Assembly (NCBI GenBank): GCA_024515975.1
Contig: JAMSKV010000001.1
Span: 434,001-498,000, forward strand
Reading direction: 5' to 3'
Origin: Endosaccharibacter trunci
GTDB lineage: Bacteria; Pseudomonadota; Alphaproteobacteria; Acetobacterales; Acetobacteraceae
Length of the DNA stretch: 64,000 bases
Below, one piece after another: positions 30,163 to 37,831 of the stretch. Under the pieces are notes generated by a model, which had not been told where the DNA came from, made no database searches, and saw nothing but the letters and a program-made list of their open reading frames with translations. How positions within the stretch are numbered: the stretch's first letter is position 1; each line of letters starts with the position of its first letter. A program made the translations under genes and the position numbers.

Positions 30163-30309
30163 GCGTGGTCCTCGTTTCGGGGAAGCATCGCCAACATCGC
30201 CGGGCGGTGTCCAGAGGAGGACTTCTTCCTGAAAGAAGGATTGGAGCTTCCCTCTGTTTGCCTCTGTGCGTGCCGCACATTCAGGACCAGACGGACAAAA
30301 GTCTTTTTG

Positions 30310-30333
30310 CTTCTTTTTCTTCAGAAAAAGAAG
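30310..30333. repeat. A/T-rich intergenic inverted repeat
   Basis: CTTCTTTTTCT (30310-30320) and AGAAAAAGAAG (30323-30333) form an 11-bp perfect stem. It is seven bases past the end of the UDG-family gene on the minus strand and preceded by GTCTTTTTG. Short mosaics of this type are frequent in Acetobacteraceae intergenes (from general knowledge). It could act as a bidirectional terminator. Confidence 0.6.
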
Positions 30334-30339
30334 GTCTCT

Positions 30340-30927
30340 TCAATCACCGAAGGCCCGTTCCAGTTCGCGACGCAGCGCCGGCAGAACCTGCTCGGCGAAC
30401 CACGGATTGCGCGACTCCCAGACGCCGGTGCGCCAGGACGGGTGCGGCAGGGGAAAGAAGCGCGGCAGATAGCGTTCGAACGCGCGCACGCGCTCGGTCA
30501 CCGAGCCCGGTCCCAGCACGTAGCGTTGCGAATAGGAGCCGACGAGCAGGGTAAGACGCAGCCCCGAGAGATGCGACAGCACCCGCTCCCGCCAAAGCGG
30601 GGCGCATTCCGGACGAGGCGGGCAATCGCCGCCATTCGGCAGGCGTCCGGGATAGCACAGCCCCATCGGCAGGATCGCCACCCGGCTGGTGTCGTAGAAC
30701 TGGTCCTTGTCCATGCCAAGCCAGCCGCGCAGACGATCGCCGGACGCGTCCCAGAACGACACGCCCTTCTCATGGACCTTGGTCCCTGGCGCCTGGCTGG
30801 CGATCAGGATCCGGGCGGTGGTGGAGACGTGCAGGATCGGCCGCGGGCCCAGCGGCAAATGCGGCGCGCAGACGGTGCAGCCGCGCACTTCGCGCACCAG
30901 CGCATCCAGAGCGTCGGCCTCGTTCAA
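30340..30927 (-). CDS. Uracil-DNA glycosylase family protein
   Basis: Probable base-excision glycosylase or relative, 195 residues from TTG 30927. The active-site-like segment is ARILIASQAPGTKVHEKGVSFWDASGDRLRGWLGM near residues 45-80, and the C-terminal motif is FFPLPHPSWRTGVWESRNPWF, corresponding to the second UDG motif with its histidine. It has CxxC…C patterns (GCTVCAPH, DCPPRPECAP), so a metal or Fe-S site is possible. The TTG start overlaps the sirtuin stop (TTGA), with no other start in frame nearby. True substrate uncertain. Confidence 0.8.
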   Translation of the reverse strand: MNEADALDALVREVRGCTVCAPHLPLGPRPILHVSTTARILIASQAPGTKVHEKGVSFWDASGDRLRGWLGMDKDQFYDTSRVAILPMGLCYPGRLPNGGDCPPRPECAPLWRERVLSHLSGLRLTLLVGSYSQRYVLGPGSVTERVRAFERYLPRFFPLPHPSWRTGVWESRNPWFAEQVLPALRRELERAFGD

Positions 30928-31616
30928 GAGAGAAGATCGGCCACGAAGCGCGGCACCAGCTCCGTCGCGGGCCCGGACAGCGAGCGGTCGAACGCACCGC
31001 CGCCGGAGGGTTCCAGATTCAGTTCCAGCGTATCGGCCTGTCGCCCGGCCAGCTCCACGAAGCCCGCGGCCGGATACACCGTGCCGGACGTGCCGATCGA
31101 CACGAACAGGTCGCAGACGGACAGCGCGTCCATGATCGCATCCATATGCAGGGGCACCTCGCCGAACCACACCACATCGGGACGCAGCGTCGCCTGGCCG
31201 CAGACGGGGCAGGGGGTTTCCGTATCCGCCGCCTCCAGCCACGGCGAGACGGCCGCGCAGCCGAGGCAACGCACATGGCGCAGCGTGCCGTGCATGTGGA
31301 GAAGACGTTGCGATCCTCCGCGCTCGTGCAGATCGTCGATGTTCTGCGTCACCAGCAGCAGATCGCCGGTCCAGGCGCGATCGAGTTCGCCCAGAGCGCG
31401 ATGCGCCGCATTCGGCTCGACCGCGTTCAGCTGCGCGCGGCGCGCGTTGTAGAACGCGTGCACCCGGTTCGGATCGCGCCTGAACGCGTCCGGCGTTGCG
31501 ACGTCCTCGAGCCGCACCTTATCCCAGACCCCGCCCGGATCGCGGAACGTGTCCAGCCCGGATTCGCGGCTGATGCCGGCGCCGGTCAGGATCACGATGC
31601 TGCGGGGCTTGGGCAT
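30924..31616 (-). CDS. cobB: NAD-dependent protein deacylase (sirtuin, CobB-like)
   Basis: A 230-residue Sir2-family enzyme. NAD-binding GAGIS and FRDPGGVWD open the sequence; TQNIDDLHERGG is followed by catalytic HMHG. A zinc module CLGC…CPVC is present, then RPDVVWFGE and GTSGTVYPA. FYNARR (near residue 57) resembles the Tyr/Arg pair that in SIRT5 and CobB favours succinyl or other acidic acyl groups. Likely roles are activation of acyl-CoA synthetases and lysine deacylation. Its stop is fused with the start of the UDG-family gene. Confidence 0.93.
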   Translation of the reverse strand: MPKPRSIVILTGAGISRESGLDTFRDPGGVWDKVRLEDVATPDAFRRDPNRVHAFYNARRAQLNAVEPNAAHRALGELDRAWTGDLLLVTQNIDDLHERGGSQRLLHMHGTLRHVRCLGCAAVSPWLEAADTETPCPVCGQATLRPDVVWFGEVPLHMDAIMDALSVCDLFVSIGTSGTVYPAAGFVELAGRQADTLELNLEPSGGGAFDRSLSGPATELVPRFVADLLS

Positions 31617-31619
31617 CCG

Positions 31620-32135
31620 TCAGGGTTCTTTCGTCGCCTGTGGTTCCGCGCCGACGGTGAAGACCACCACCCGCTCGCCGGCATGGGCGAACCAGAGCGC
31701 GCAAGGCAGATGGGCGCCGTCCGTCAGCGGCTGCTTCGCGTCCGACAGCGAGAAGCTGGCCTTGACCGGCGTGCCGGAACCGGATGCGCCGGCCGGCGGC
31801 AGGTCGAGCCCGTTCTGGCCGTTATGCGCCTGCGCGCCCTGCTGCGCCTGCGACGGGTTCGGCGCCATCACGTTGGAATGCATCGAACCGTTCAGCAACG
31901 CGACGTGTCCCGAAGCGGGGCATTCGGCGCGGATCAGCCGGTCCGGCAGATCGCCCTGGTTCTGCAGCATGGTGAACAGGGTGGCGGTCGAACGCGCGGG
32001 ATCGGCCGAGGCCCAGGATGGGCCGATCTCGATCGGGCCGGCCACCTCGCTGGCCAGGGCGGCGCCGGAGACGATGCTCAGGGCTCCGCCGGCCAGCAGG
32101 CCGAGCAACAGGCGCGATCGGTCAGGAAAGCTCAT
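31620..32135 (-). CDS. Exported PCu(A)C-like protein (tentative copper chaperone)
   Basis: A 171-residue secreted protein. The signal peptide is MSFPDRSRLLLGLLAGGALSIVSGAALA. The mature start (IEIGPSWASADPARSTATLFTMLQNQGDLPDRLIRAECPASGHVALLN) follows the PCu(A)C/DUF461 pattern 'pw.r.tp…aa.y.ti.N.g…D.L'. The usual H(M)x10Mx21HxM copper motif is not clear, only GSMHSNVMAP remains, and an insertion of Gln/Ala-rich sequence follows. So a role in copper delivery is doubtful. It overlaps thpR by 14 bases and lies 3 bases upstream of cobB. Confidence 0.55.
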   Translation of the reverse strand: MSFPDRSRLLLGLLAGGALSIVSGAALASEVAGPIEIGPSWASADPARSTATLFTMLQNQGDLPDRLIRAECPASGHVALLNGSMHSNVMAPNPSQAQQGAQAHNGQNGLDLPPAGASGSGTPVKASFSLSDAKQPLTDGAHLPCALWFAHAGERVVVFTVGAEPQATKEP

Positions 32136-32673
32136 AGGTCACCTCCGGAGTGTAGACCGGCTGATCCGGTCCGTGCTGCGAGCTGAACAGGGTAAAGCTG
32201 TTGATCTCGACCGGTTCGGTCCGCAGCAAATTATGCGCCTTGAGCCATGCCGCCAGGGCGTCGGGCGGAACGGCATCGACCCGCGCCAGGGTGACGTGCG
32301 GCTGGAAGCGCCGCCGCTCCGCCGGCAGGCCGGCGCGCTGCAGGGCCGTCTCGATCTTGGCCTGCAGATGCTCCAGCCGCTCGTCGCGGGCGATGCCCGC
32401 CCAGAGATTGGCGGAGCGGGGCGTGCCGCGATGGCCGCCGCGCTCGAACACGCCGGCGCCGCTCAGGGCGAGCCCGAAGCGCCGTCCGCGCAGGGCCTGG
32501 AGGGCGCAATCGACCTCGTCGGCGACGTCGCCGCGTACCTCGCCCACGAACCGGAGCGTGAGATGCAGGTTCTCCGGCGCGGTCCAGCGCACCCCTGTCA
32601 GCCCGCCGCAAAGGCCGACCAGCGTTTCGCGGACGGTCCAGGGCAGGTCGATGGCGACGAAGAGGCGGATCAC
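32122..32673 (-). CDS. thpR: RNA 2',3'-cyclic phosphodiesterase (ThpR)
   Basis: A 183-residue 2H phosphoesterase. The two catalytic His motifs are HLTL (NLHLTLRFVGE) and HVTL (FQPHVTLARV), spaced about 90 residues apart as in the family once called 2'-5' RNA ligase. MIRLFVAIDLP is the typical opening. Hydrolyses 2',3'-cyclic phosphate RNA ends in vitro; cellular role poorly known. First in a tight run thpR, PCuAC-like, cobB, UDG-family on the minus strand. Confidence 0.92.
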   Translation of the reverse strand: MIRLFVAIDLPWTVRETLVGLCGGLTGVRWTAPENLHLTLRFVGEVRGDVADEVDCALQALRGRRFGLALSGAGVFERGGHRGTPRSANLWAGIARDERLEHLQAKIETALQRAGLPAERRRFQPHVTLARVDAVPPDALAAWLKAHNLLRTEPVEINSFTLFSSQHGPDQPVYTPEVTYELS

Positions 32674-32913
32674 GACGCAAAGCCGGTCGAACCCGGCGAA
32701 CAGGGGGAGGGGCGCGATTCCGTCTGGAGGGACGGGAAGCAGGAGCGGAACATCAAGCGGGCGCTCCGGACGCTGGCATGTAAAGCTGAGGCCGAGGGTG
32801 GAGCGGGCAAGCGGGCGAGGTCAACCGCCCCGCTCGGCCGGAACGAGAACGGAAGATGACCGCGAATTCATCCGTCCTTTCGTGTCAGTGCTTTGCAGGA
32901 CCGGGCACCGCGC

Positions 32914-32942
32914 TTGACCTGCCGATCGGAACCTCCAACATA
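32914..32942 (+). promoter_or_regulatory. Candidate promoter for the Bax-inhibitor-1 gene
   Basis: TTGACC (32914-32919), 17-base spacer, AACATA (32937-32942), about 46 bases before the start codon. Confidence 0.45.
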
Positions 32943-32988
32943 CTGGCTCGAGGGCCAGCTTCTAACCCGGCCCCACAGGAAAATGAGC

Positions 32989-33768
32989 ATGGCCTTCGTT
33001 CCCGACTCTCGTACCAGCATGCGCGCCCCGGGCGTCGGCGCTCAGGCCGGGACTGTGGATCTCGGTCTGCGCGCCTACATGCTTCGCGTCTTCAACTGGA
33101 TGGCGTCCGGCCTGGTGCTGACCGGTCTGGTCGCCTACCTGGTCGCCCATACCAGTCTTGCGGCTTTGTTCCAGCACACGGTCATGACGCCGTCCGGCTT
33201 CACTGCCGTCCGTCCGACCGGGCTCGGCTTCATCTCCATGCTGCTGCCGCTGGCCTTCGTGATGGTGCTCAGCTTCGGGGTGAACCGCCTCTCGCGTCAG
33301 GCCGCCCAGGCGCTGTTCTGGGCCTTCTGCGCGGCGATGGGCATCAGCCTCACCAACATCTTCTTCATCTACACCGACCAGTCGATCGTGCGGGTGTTCT
33401 TCATCACCGCCGCGACCTTCGCCGCGATGAGCGCCTGGGGCTACACCACCAATCGCGATCTGACCCGCCTCGGTTCGTTCCTGATGATGGGCGTGTTCGG
33501 TATCTTGATCGCCCTGGTGGTCAACATGTTCATGCACAGCGCCATGCTGCAGCTGGCCGCCTCGATCATCGGCGTTGTGGTCTTCACCGGCCTGACCGCC
33601 TTCGACACGCAGCGGATCAAGTTCACCTACAATCAGGTGGCGTATTACGAGGGCGCCGAGGGCGCGGCCAAGCGCAGCGTATATGACGCCCTGTCGCTCT
33701 ACCTGAACTTCATCAACGCCTTCACCTTCCTGCTGCAGCTGACCGGGACCCGCTCCAGCAACAACTGA
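32989..33768 (+). CDS. Bax inhibitor-1/YccA family membrane protein
   Basis: A 259-residue protein with seven hydrophobic segments. Family landmarks: LRAYMLRVFNWMASGLVLTGLVAYLVA, LTNIFFIYT, FAAMSAWGYTTNRDLTRLGSFLMMG, GLTAFDTQRIKFTY and the C-terminal ALSLYLNFINAFTFLLQLTG with acidic/basic residues that form the di-aspartyl pH sensor in homologues. Bacterial members are calcium-leak channels or FtsH modulators. ATG 32989 is preferred over 32983 because AGGA then has a proper 8-base spacing. Likely monocistronic. Confidence 0.93.
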   Translation: MAFVPDSRTSMRAPGVGAQAGTVDLGLRAYMLRVFNWMASGLVLTGLVAYLVAHTSLAALFQHTVMTPSGFTAVRPTGLGFISMLLPLAFVMVLSFGVNRLSRQAAQALFWAFCAAMGISLTNIFFIYTDQSIVRVFFITAATFAAMSAWGYTTNRDLTRLGSFLMMGVFGILIALVVNMFMHSAMLQLAASIIGVVVFTGLTAFDTQRIKFTYNQVAYYEGAEGAAKRSVYDALSLYLNFINAFTFLLQLTGTRSSNN

Positions 33769-33820
33769 GCGTATACGATCCGGTTAAGAATCGTTGCAGA
33801 AAGTCTGACATGAAACGACA

Positions 33821-33849
33821 CTCCTGGTTTCGATAACCAGGAGGGTTTC
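33821..33849 (+). promoter_or_regulatory. Hairpin sequestering the PNGase A-like ribosome-binding site
   Basis: CTCCTGGTT (33821-33829) and AACCAGGAG (33835-33843) form a perfect 9-bp stem with a 5-base loop. The 3' arm contains the Shine-Dalgarno (AGGAGGG, 33839-33845) of the next gene, whose ATG is at 33850. When the stem is closed, the ribosome could not bind; melting by heat, a ligand or a protein would switch translation on. Confidence 0.65.
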
Positions 33850-35565
33850 ATGCGTTGTGGCCTTGCGGCAGTGCTCGCTGCCGGCGTTTCTCTTCTTCCG
33901 CTTGCCGCATGGGCCGATGGCGCTGTCGGCTCGAGCAACGTCGCGCCGATCGAGCCAACGGCCGTTCCGGTTCCCGACAGCACGCCTTGCGTCGTCAGCC
34001 TGTTCGGCACCACCACCTTTGGTGGCGATAGCGTGCCGTTCTCGTTCAAGCCGCCCGCCGCATGCCCTGGACCCTGGGCAAAAGTCGTGCTGCAAGCCGA
34101 TCTCTCTGTCACTGCCGGCCGCCAGTTCGACCGGACCGGCTCGATCATGCTGGGCGGCGTGCCGCTCTTCTTCGGCACCACAGCCGAGCCGCGCGCCGCG
34201 CTGTCGCCGAGCTGGCATGTCGAGCGCGACGTGACCGAAGACACCGCCTTATTCGAGAGCCCTCAGACCGGTAGCGCGCTGATCCAGAACTACGTCACCA
34301 GCGTCTATACCGGCGTGCTGTCCGCCAGCGCCAAGCTGCTGTTCTACCCTGCCACCGCTCGCTTCCCGGCACCGGCGACACCGGATCTGGTCGTGCCGTT
34401 GAACCCGGACGTGACGGCCGGGCCGACCATGCTGAACACAGGCACGGCGACCTTGTCCCGCACCGGTTCTCTGCCCCGGAACGTGGAGAAGGGCCGGCTC
34501 GACGTCTATCTGCAAAGCCAGAGCAACGACGAGTTCTGGTACACCTGCGTGCCCGACGCGCTGGCCGATACGCTGGAGACCTGCGGCGGCGGAGCGTTCC
34601 GCGAGGGCATGGTCACCGTGGACGGGATTCGCGCAGGGGTGGCACCGGTCTATCCGTGGATCTACACCGGCGGCATCGATCCCTATCTGTGGGAGCCGAT
34701 CCCCGGCGTGCAGACGATCAAGTTCGAGCCGACCCATGTCGAGCTGACGCCGTTCGCGGGCATGATCGACGACGGCAAGCCGCACACCATCGCCGTGGCG
34801 GTGCGCGGCGCCAATTCCGGCTTTTCCGTCACCGGGGCGTTGTATCTCTGGCTCGATCATGGAGCGAAGACGCTGGAGGGATCGCTGCTGCGCGATACGC
34901 TCGGCGAAGCGACGCCGTCCGTCACCAACACCATCACCTCGAGCAACGGCACGGCGAGCGGCGACGTCGATACCGGCGTCACCCATGACTACCTGATCTC
35001 CGGCATCCTGCGCACGTCGCACGGTCCCGTCGTCACCACCGTGGCGCAGCATGGCACGTTCTCGAACAAGCAGAGCTTCACCGTGTCCGACACGGTCGAC
35101 AACCAGGCGATCGTGCAGAACACCGACACGCTGACCAGCGTGACCACGAGCAGCGCCGCCGGCGTCCGGACGGTCGCGACCGCGCGCTCCTATCCGCTGA
35201 ACGTGCATTTCGACTACATCGTCGCGGCCGACGGTTCTGCGACCCAGGCGACGCAGGTCGTGCAGACGCTGAAATCCGGCACGCTGCGGCTCTCCAACGG
35301 CTTGCCGACGCGCGGTACGGCAACGGTGGAGACGGTGTCGCCGAACGACACGCTCGCCTTCAACGCCAACGGCGCCGTCACCGGCCATACCGGCAGCGGA
35401 ACAGCGTCCTATCTCTTCGGGGATACCAAGGATGGCTGCGTGGCGCGCTACGAGACCAGCAGCAACAGCGTTCTGGCCAGCCAGAATTTCAACTCCGCCT
35501 GCGACATCCTGGGCGCGCTGGGCGGTTTCGCCGGCTACAGCAAGCTGCCCGCCTTCGCGAAGTAA
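33850..35565 (+). CDS. PNGase A-like peptide N-glycanase, secreted
   Basis: A 571-residue exported protein of the PNGase A family (PF12222), typical of plants and fungi and rare in bacteria. MRCGLAAVLAAGVSLLPLAAWA is a signal peptide. The N-terminal core matches: PCVVSLFG…FSFKPPAACPGPWAKVVLQADLSVTAGRQFDRTGSIMLGG, then LFFGTTAEP and DTALFESPQT; 'AGRQFDR.G….G….R.STAEP' is the family's signature. Cysteines at the expected places suggest disulfides. The enzyme would release N-glycans from peptides outside the cell, so it may act on eukaryotic (plant or fungal) glycoproteins. Catalysis in this bacterium is not shown. Confidence 0.8.
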   Translation: MRCGLAAVLAAGVSLLPLAAWADGAVGSSNVAPIEPTAVPVPDSTPCVVSLFGTTTFGGDSVPFSFKPPAACPGPWAKVVLQADLSVTAGRQFDRTGSIMLGGVPLFFGTTAEPRAALSPSWHVERDVTEDTALFESPQTGSALIQNYVTSVYTGVLSASAKLLFYPATARFPAPATPDLVVPLNPDVTAGPTMLNTGTATLSRTGSLPRNVEKGRLDVYLQSQSNDEFWYTCVPDALADTLETCGGGAFREGMVTVDGIRAGVAPVYPWIYTGGIDPYLWEPIPGVQTIKFEPTHVELTPFAGMIDDGKPHTIAVAVRGANSGFSVTGALYLWLDHGAKTLEGSLLRDTLGEATPSVTNTITSSNGTASGDVDTGVTHDYLISGILRTSHGPVVTTVAQHGTFSNKQSFTVSDTVDNQAIVQNTDTLTSVTTSSAAGVRTVATARSYPLNVHFDYIVAADGSATQATQVVQTLKSGTLRLSNGLPTRGTATVETVSPNDTLAFNANGAVTGHTGSGTASYLFGDTKDGCVARYETSSNSVLASQNFNSACDILGALGGFAGYSKLPAFAK

Positions 35566-35587
35566 GTCCGGCGCGAAGCAAGTCCGG

Positions 35588-35622
35588 AACGGCCGCCCCC
35601 GTTCTTCGGGGGCGGCCGTTTT
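35588..35622. terminator. Bidirectional terminator between PNGase A gene and carD
   Basis: AACGGCCGCCCCCG (35588-35601) pairs with CGGGGGCGGCCGTT (35607-35620), then TTTT on the plus strand. Confidence 0.88.
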
Positions 35623-35626
35623 CCGG

Positions 35627-36265
35627 TCAGGCGATGGTCTTGAGGTAGTCCGCCAGCTTCACGGCGGCGGCGTTCTTGTCGATGCGTTCCAGCGCGCCGA
35701 GCTCGGCGGCGAGGCGATCCATCGCCGCCTCGTAGATCTGCCGTTCGGAGAAGGACTGGTCCGGCTGTCCCGCATTGCGGTGCAGGTCGCGCACGACCTC
35801 TGCGATCGCCAGAGGATCGCCGGAATTGATCTTGGCTTCGTATTCCTGCGCGCGGCGCGACCACATGGTGCGCTTGATGCGCGCGCGGCCCTTCAGGATC
35901 GCCAGCGCCTCGTCGAACAGCTTGCGCGTCGCAAGCTTGCGCAGGCCCGCGCTCTTCGCCTTCGCCACCGGAACGCGCAGGGTCATGCGGTTCTCTTCGA
36001 AGGTGATGTGGATCAGCTCGAGCTTGTGCCCGGCGATCTCCTCCATGGCGATGCGCTCGACCTTGCCCACGCCATGGGTCGGATAGACCACATGATCGCC
36101 TTCGGCGAAGGGTTCGTCATCCTTGGGCTTGCGCGCCGGAGCGGGTCGGGCTTTGCTGTCACCGCCGTCGTCGGATAAAGCCTGGGCAGACGCTGGAACG
36201 GCCTCGTGCTCGTCGCCGGGAACCGGGGTGTCGCCTTGCGCTTGGGTCGCCGTCTTGCTCAGCAC
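35627..36265 (-). CDS. CarD-family RNA polymerase-binding transcription regulator
   Basis: A 212-residue protein. After a disordered acidic N-terminal segment of about 50 residues comes the CarD/TRCF RID Tudor domain (FAEGDHVVYPTHGVGKVERIAMEEIAGHKLELIHITFEENRMTLRVPVAKA), which binds the RNAP beta subunit, and a helical DNA-contacting C-terminal domain (RKLATRKLFDEALAILKGRARIKRTMWSRRAQEYEAKINSGD). GTG 36265 is chosen; a reading to 36406 is arginine-rich without family similarity. Alphaproteobacterial CarD helps open rRNA-type promoters. The N-terminal extension is longer than usual. Confidence 0.92.
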   Translation of the reverse strand: MLSKTATQAQGDTPVPGDEHEAVPASAQALSDDGGDSKARPAPARKPKDDEPFAEGDHVVYPTHGVGKVERIAMEEIAGHKLELIHITFEENRMTLRVPVAKAKSAGLRKLATRKLFDEALAILKGRARIKRTMWSRRAQEYEAKINSGDPLAIAEVVRDLHRNAGQPDQSFSERQIYEAAMDRLAAELGALERIDKNAAAVKLADYLKTIA

Positions 36266-36430
36266 GTGCTTGCGGTCTCCTGTTCCAGCCACCGCCCCCG
36301 GCAGCACTCGCGCGAATGACGCACGAACGCTGCGCGTGTCGAACGCGGTCCAAACGGACCGAGCCGAACGGCGATGAGGGTCTTGATTGAACCGTCGACC
36401 TAGCACAAAACCGCCTTCAGCGGAACCCTT

Positions 36431-37510
36431 TCAGCCGGTCGGCTCGAAGAGGTCTCCATGGCGTATGGAGTCTGCCGGCCCTTCGCCGAAGCGGGACACG
36501 CTCACGCCGAGCAGCCGCACGCTCAGCCGGAACGGATAGACGCTCCGCAGAAGCGTGCTGGCCGCGCCGAACACGGCCTCCCGGCTGGTGAAGCCGCGTT
36601 CCGAGGACGCGGCGCGGGTGATGATGGTGAAGTCGGAGAATTTCACCTTCAAGGTGACGGTGCGCCCGAACCGGCCGCCGCGGGCGATCCCGCTCCAGAC
36701 CTTGTCGACGATCGGCTCCAGCACTGCCAGCGCGTTCGGCAGTTCGGTGAGGTCGCGAGAGAAGGTGTTCTCCGCGCCAAGCGATTTGCGGGGCCGGTCC
36801 GTCACGACCGGGCGATCGTCGAGGCCGCGGGCGATGGCGTGGTAGTGCGGCCCCGCCTTGCCGAAGTGCTGGAGAAGAAAGGGCAGCGTCTGCGCGCGCA
36901 GATCGGCGCCGGTTTCGATGCCGAGCCCGCGCATCTTGCGCGCCGTCACCGGGCCGACGCCGTGGAACCGGTCCACGGTCAGATCCTCGACGAACGATGC
37001 TCCCTGCGCCGGGGTGATCACGAACAGCCCGTCCGGCTTTCTGTGGTCGGACGCCAGCTTGGCGAGGAACTTGTTGTAGGACACGCCGGCGGACGCGGTG
37101 AGGCCGGTCTCGGCGCGGATGCGCGCACGAATCTCGCGGGCGATGGCGGTGGCGGAACCGAGATCGCGCTTTGGCGCCGTGACGTCCAGATAGGCCTCGT
37201 CCAGCGAGAGCGGCTGGATCAGATCGGTATAGTCCTCGAAGATCGCTCGGATCTGCCGCGAGACCGCCTTGTAGACCTCGAAGCGAGGCGACACGAACAC
37301 GAGCTCCGGGCACAGGCGCCGCGCCGTGACGGACGGCATCGCCGAACGCACCCCGAACCGCCTGGCCTCATAGCTCGCCGCCGCCACCACGCCGCGCTCG
37401 CGCGATCCGCCCACCGCCAAAGGCCGGCCGCGCAAGGCGGGGTCGTCGCGCTGCTCCACAGACGCATAGAACGCGTCCATGTCCACATGCAGGATGCGGC
37501 GGTCGCTCAC
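36431..37510 (-). CDS. dinB: DNA polymerase IV
   Basis: Y-family translesion polymerase, 359 residues. Catalytic acidic residues are in ILHVDMDAFYASVEQ (near residue 8) and SLDEAYLDVT (near residue 103). ASYEARRFGVRSAMPS and the helix-hairpin-helix HGVGPVTARKMRGLGI are typical. The little-finger domain follows; the tail ends HGDLFEPTG, resembling a beta-clamp-binding QLxLF site. A possible LexA-like element lies about 60 bases upstream (GAAC-N7-AAAC at 37567-37581), consistent with SOS control. Confidence 0.96.
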   Translation of the reverse strand: MSDRRILHVDMDAFYASVEQRDDPALRGRPLAVGGSRERGVVAAASYEARRFGVRSAMPSVTARRLCPELVFVSPRFEVYKAVSRQIRAIFEDYTDLIQPLSLDEAYLDVTAPKRDLGSATAIAREIRARIRAETGLTASAGVSYNKFLAKLASDHRKPDGLFVITPAQGASFVEDLTVDRFHGVGPVTARKMRGLGIETGADLRAQTLPFLLQHFGKAGPHYHAIARGLDDRPVVTDRPRKSLGAENTFSRDLTELPNALAVLEPIVDKVWSGIARGGRFGRTVTLKVKFSDFTIITRAASSERGFTSREAVFGAASTLLRSVYPFRLSVRLLGVSVSRFGEGPADSIRHGDLFEPTG

Positions 37511-37831
37511 GAGCGCAACGGCAGCACGGGTTCGGCACGTCTCCAGCGCATGGCCAAAGCATACAGAACAAGAACAAAACCGGGGAGGGGGCGCAGAAAG
37601 CTGTTCTTCGTAGCGGCAGTATCTGGCGAAGACGCGCGCTGAATATTACCCCGTGGGGACGGGTCGCGCCTCGGCAGCGCAGTCAACCGAGCGATGCCGG
37701 CAGACGCGCCGAAACCGTTCGCGCCCCGTTTCAGGCGCATCCGGGCCCGCCCGGTCCCGGGTACCGGACCAGACTGGAGAGGCGGCCGGGGCGGGCCGTC
37801 CGGCTCTGGCGAGCCGGGTCGAGCCCGGCCC
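37511..37831. other. 321-bp intergenic region with a LexA-like box and inverted repeats
   Basis: No coding signal is visible. At 37567-37581 GAAC-N7-AAAC differs by one base from the alphaproteobacterial SOS operator (GAAC-N7-GAAC; on the dinB strand GTTT-N7-GTTC). Near 37732-37831, just past the rsmB stop, lie GC-rich inverted repeats, e.g. GCCGGG (37813-37818) with CCCGGC (37824-37829) and GGGCCCGCCCGGTCCCGGG nearby, resembling the intergenic hairpins common in this family. Confidence 0.45.
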
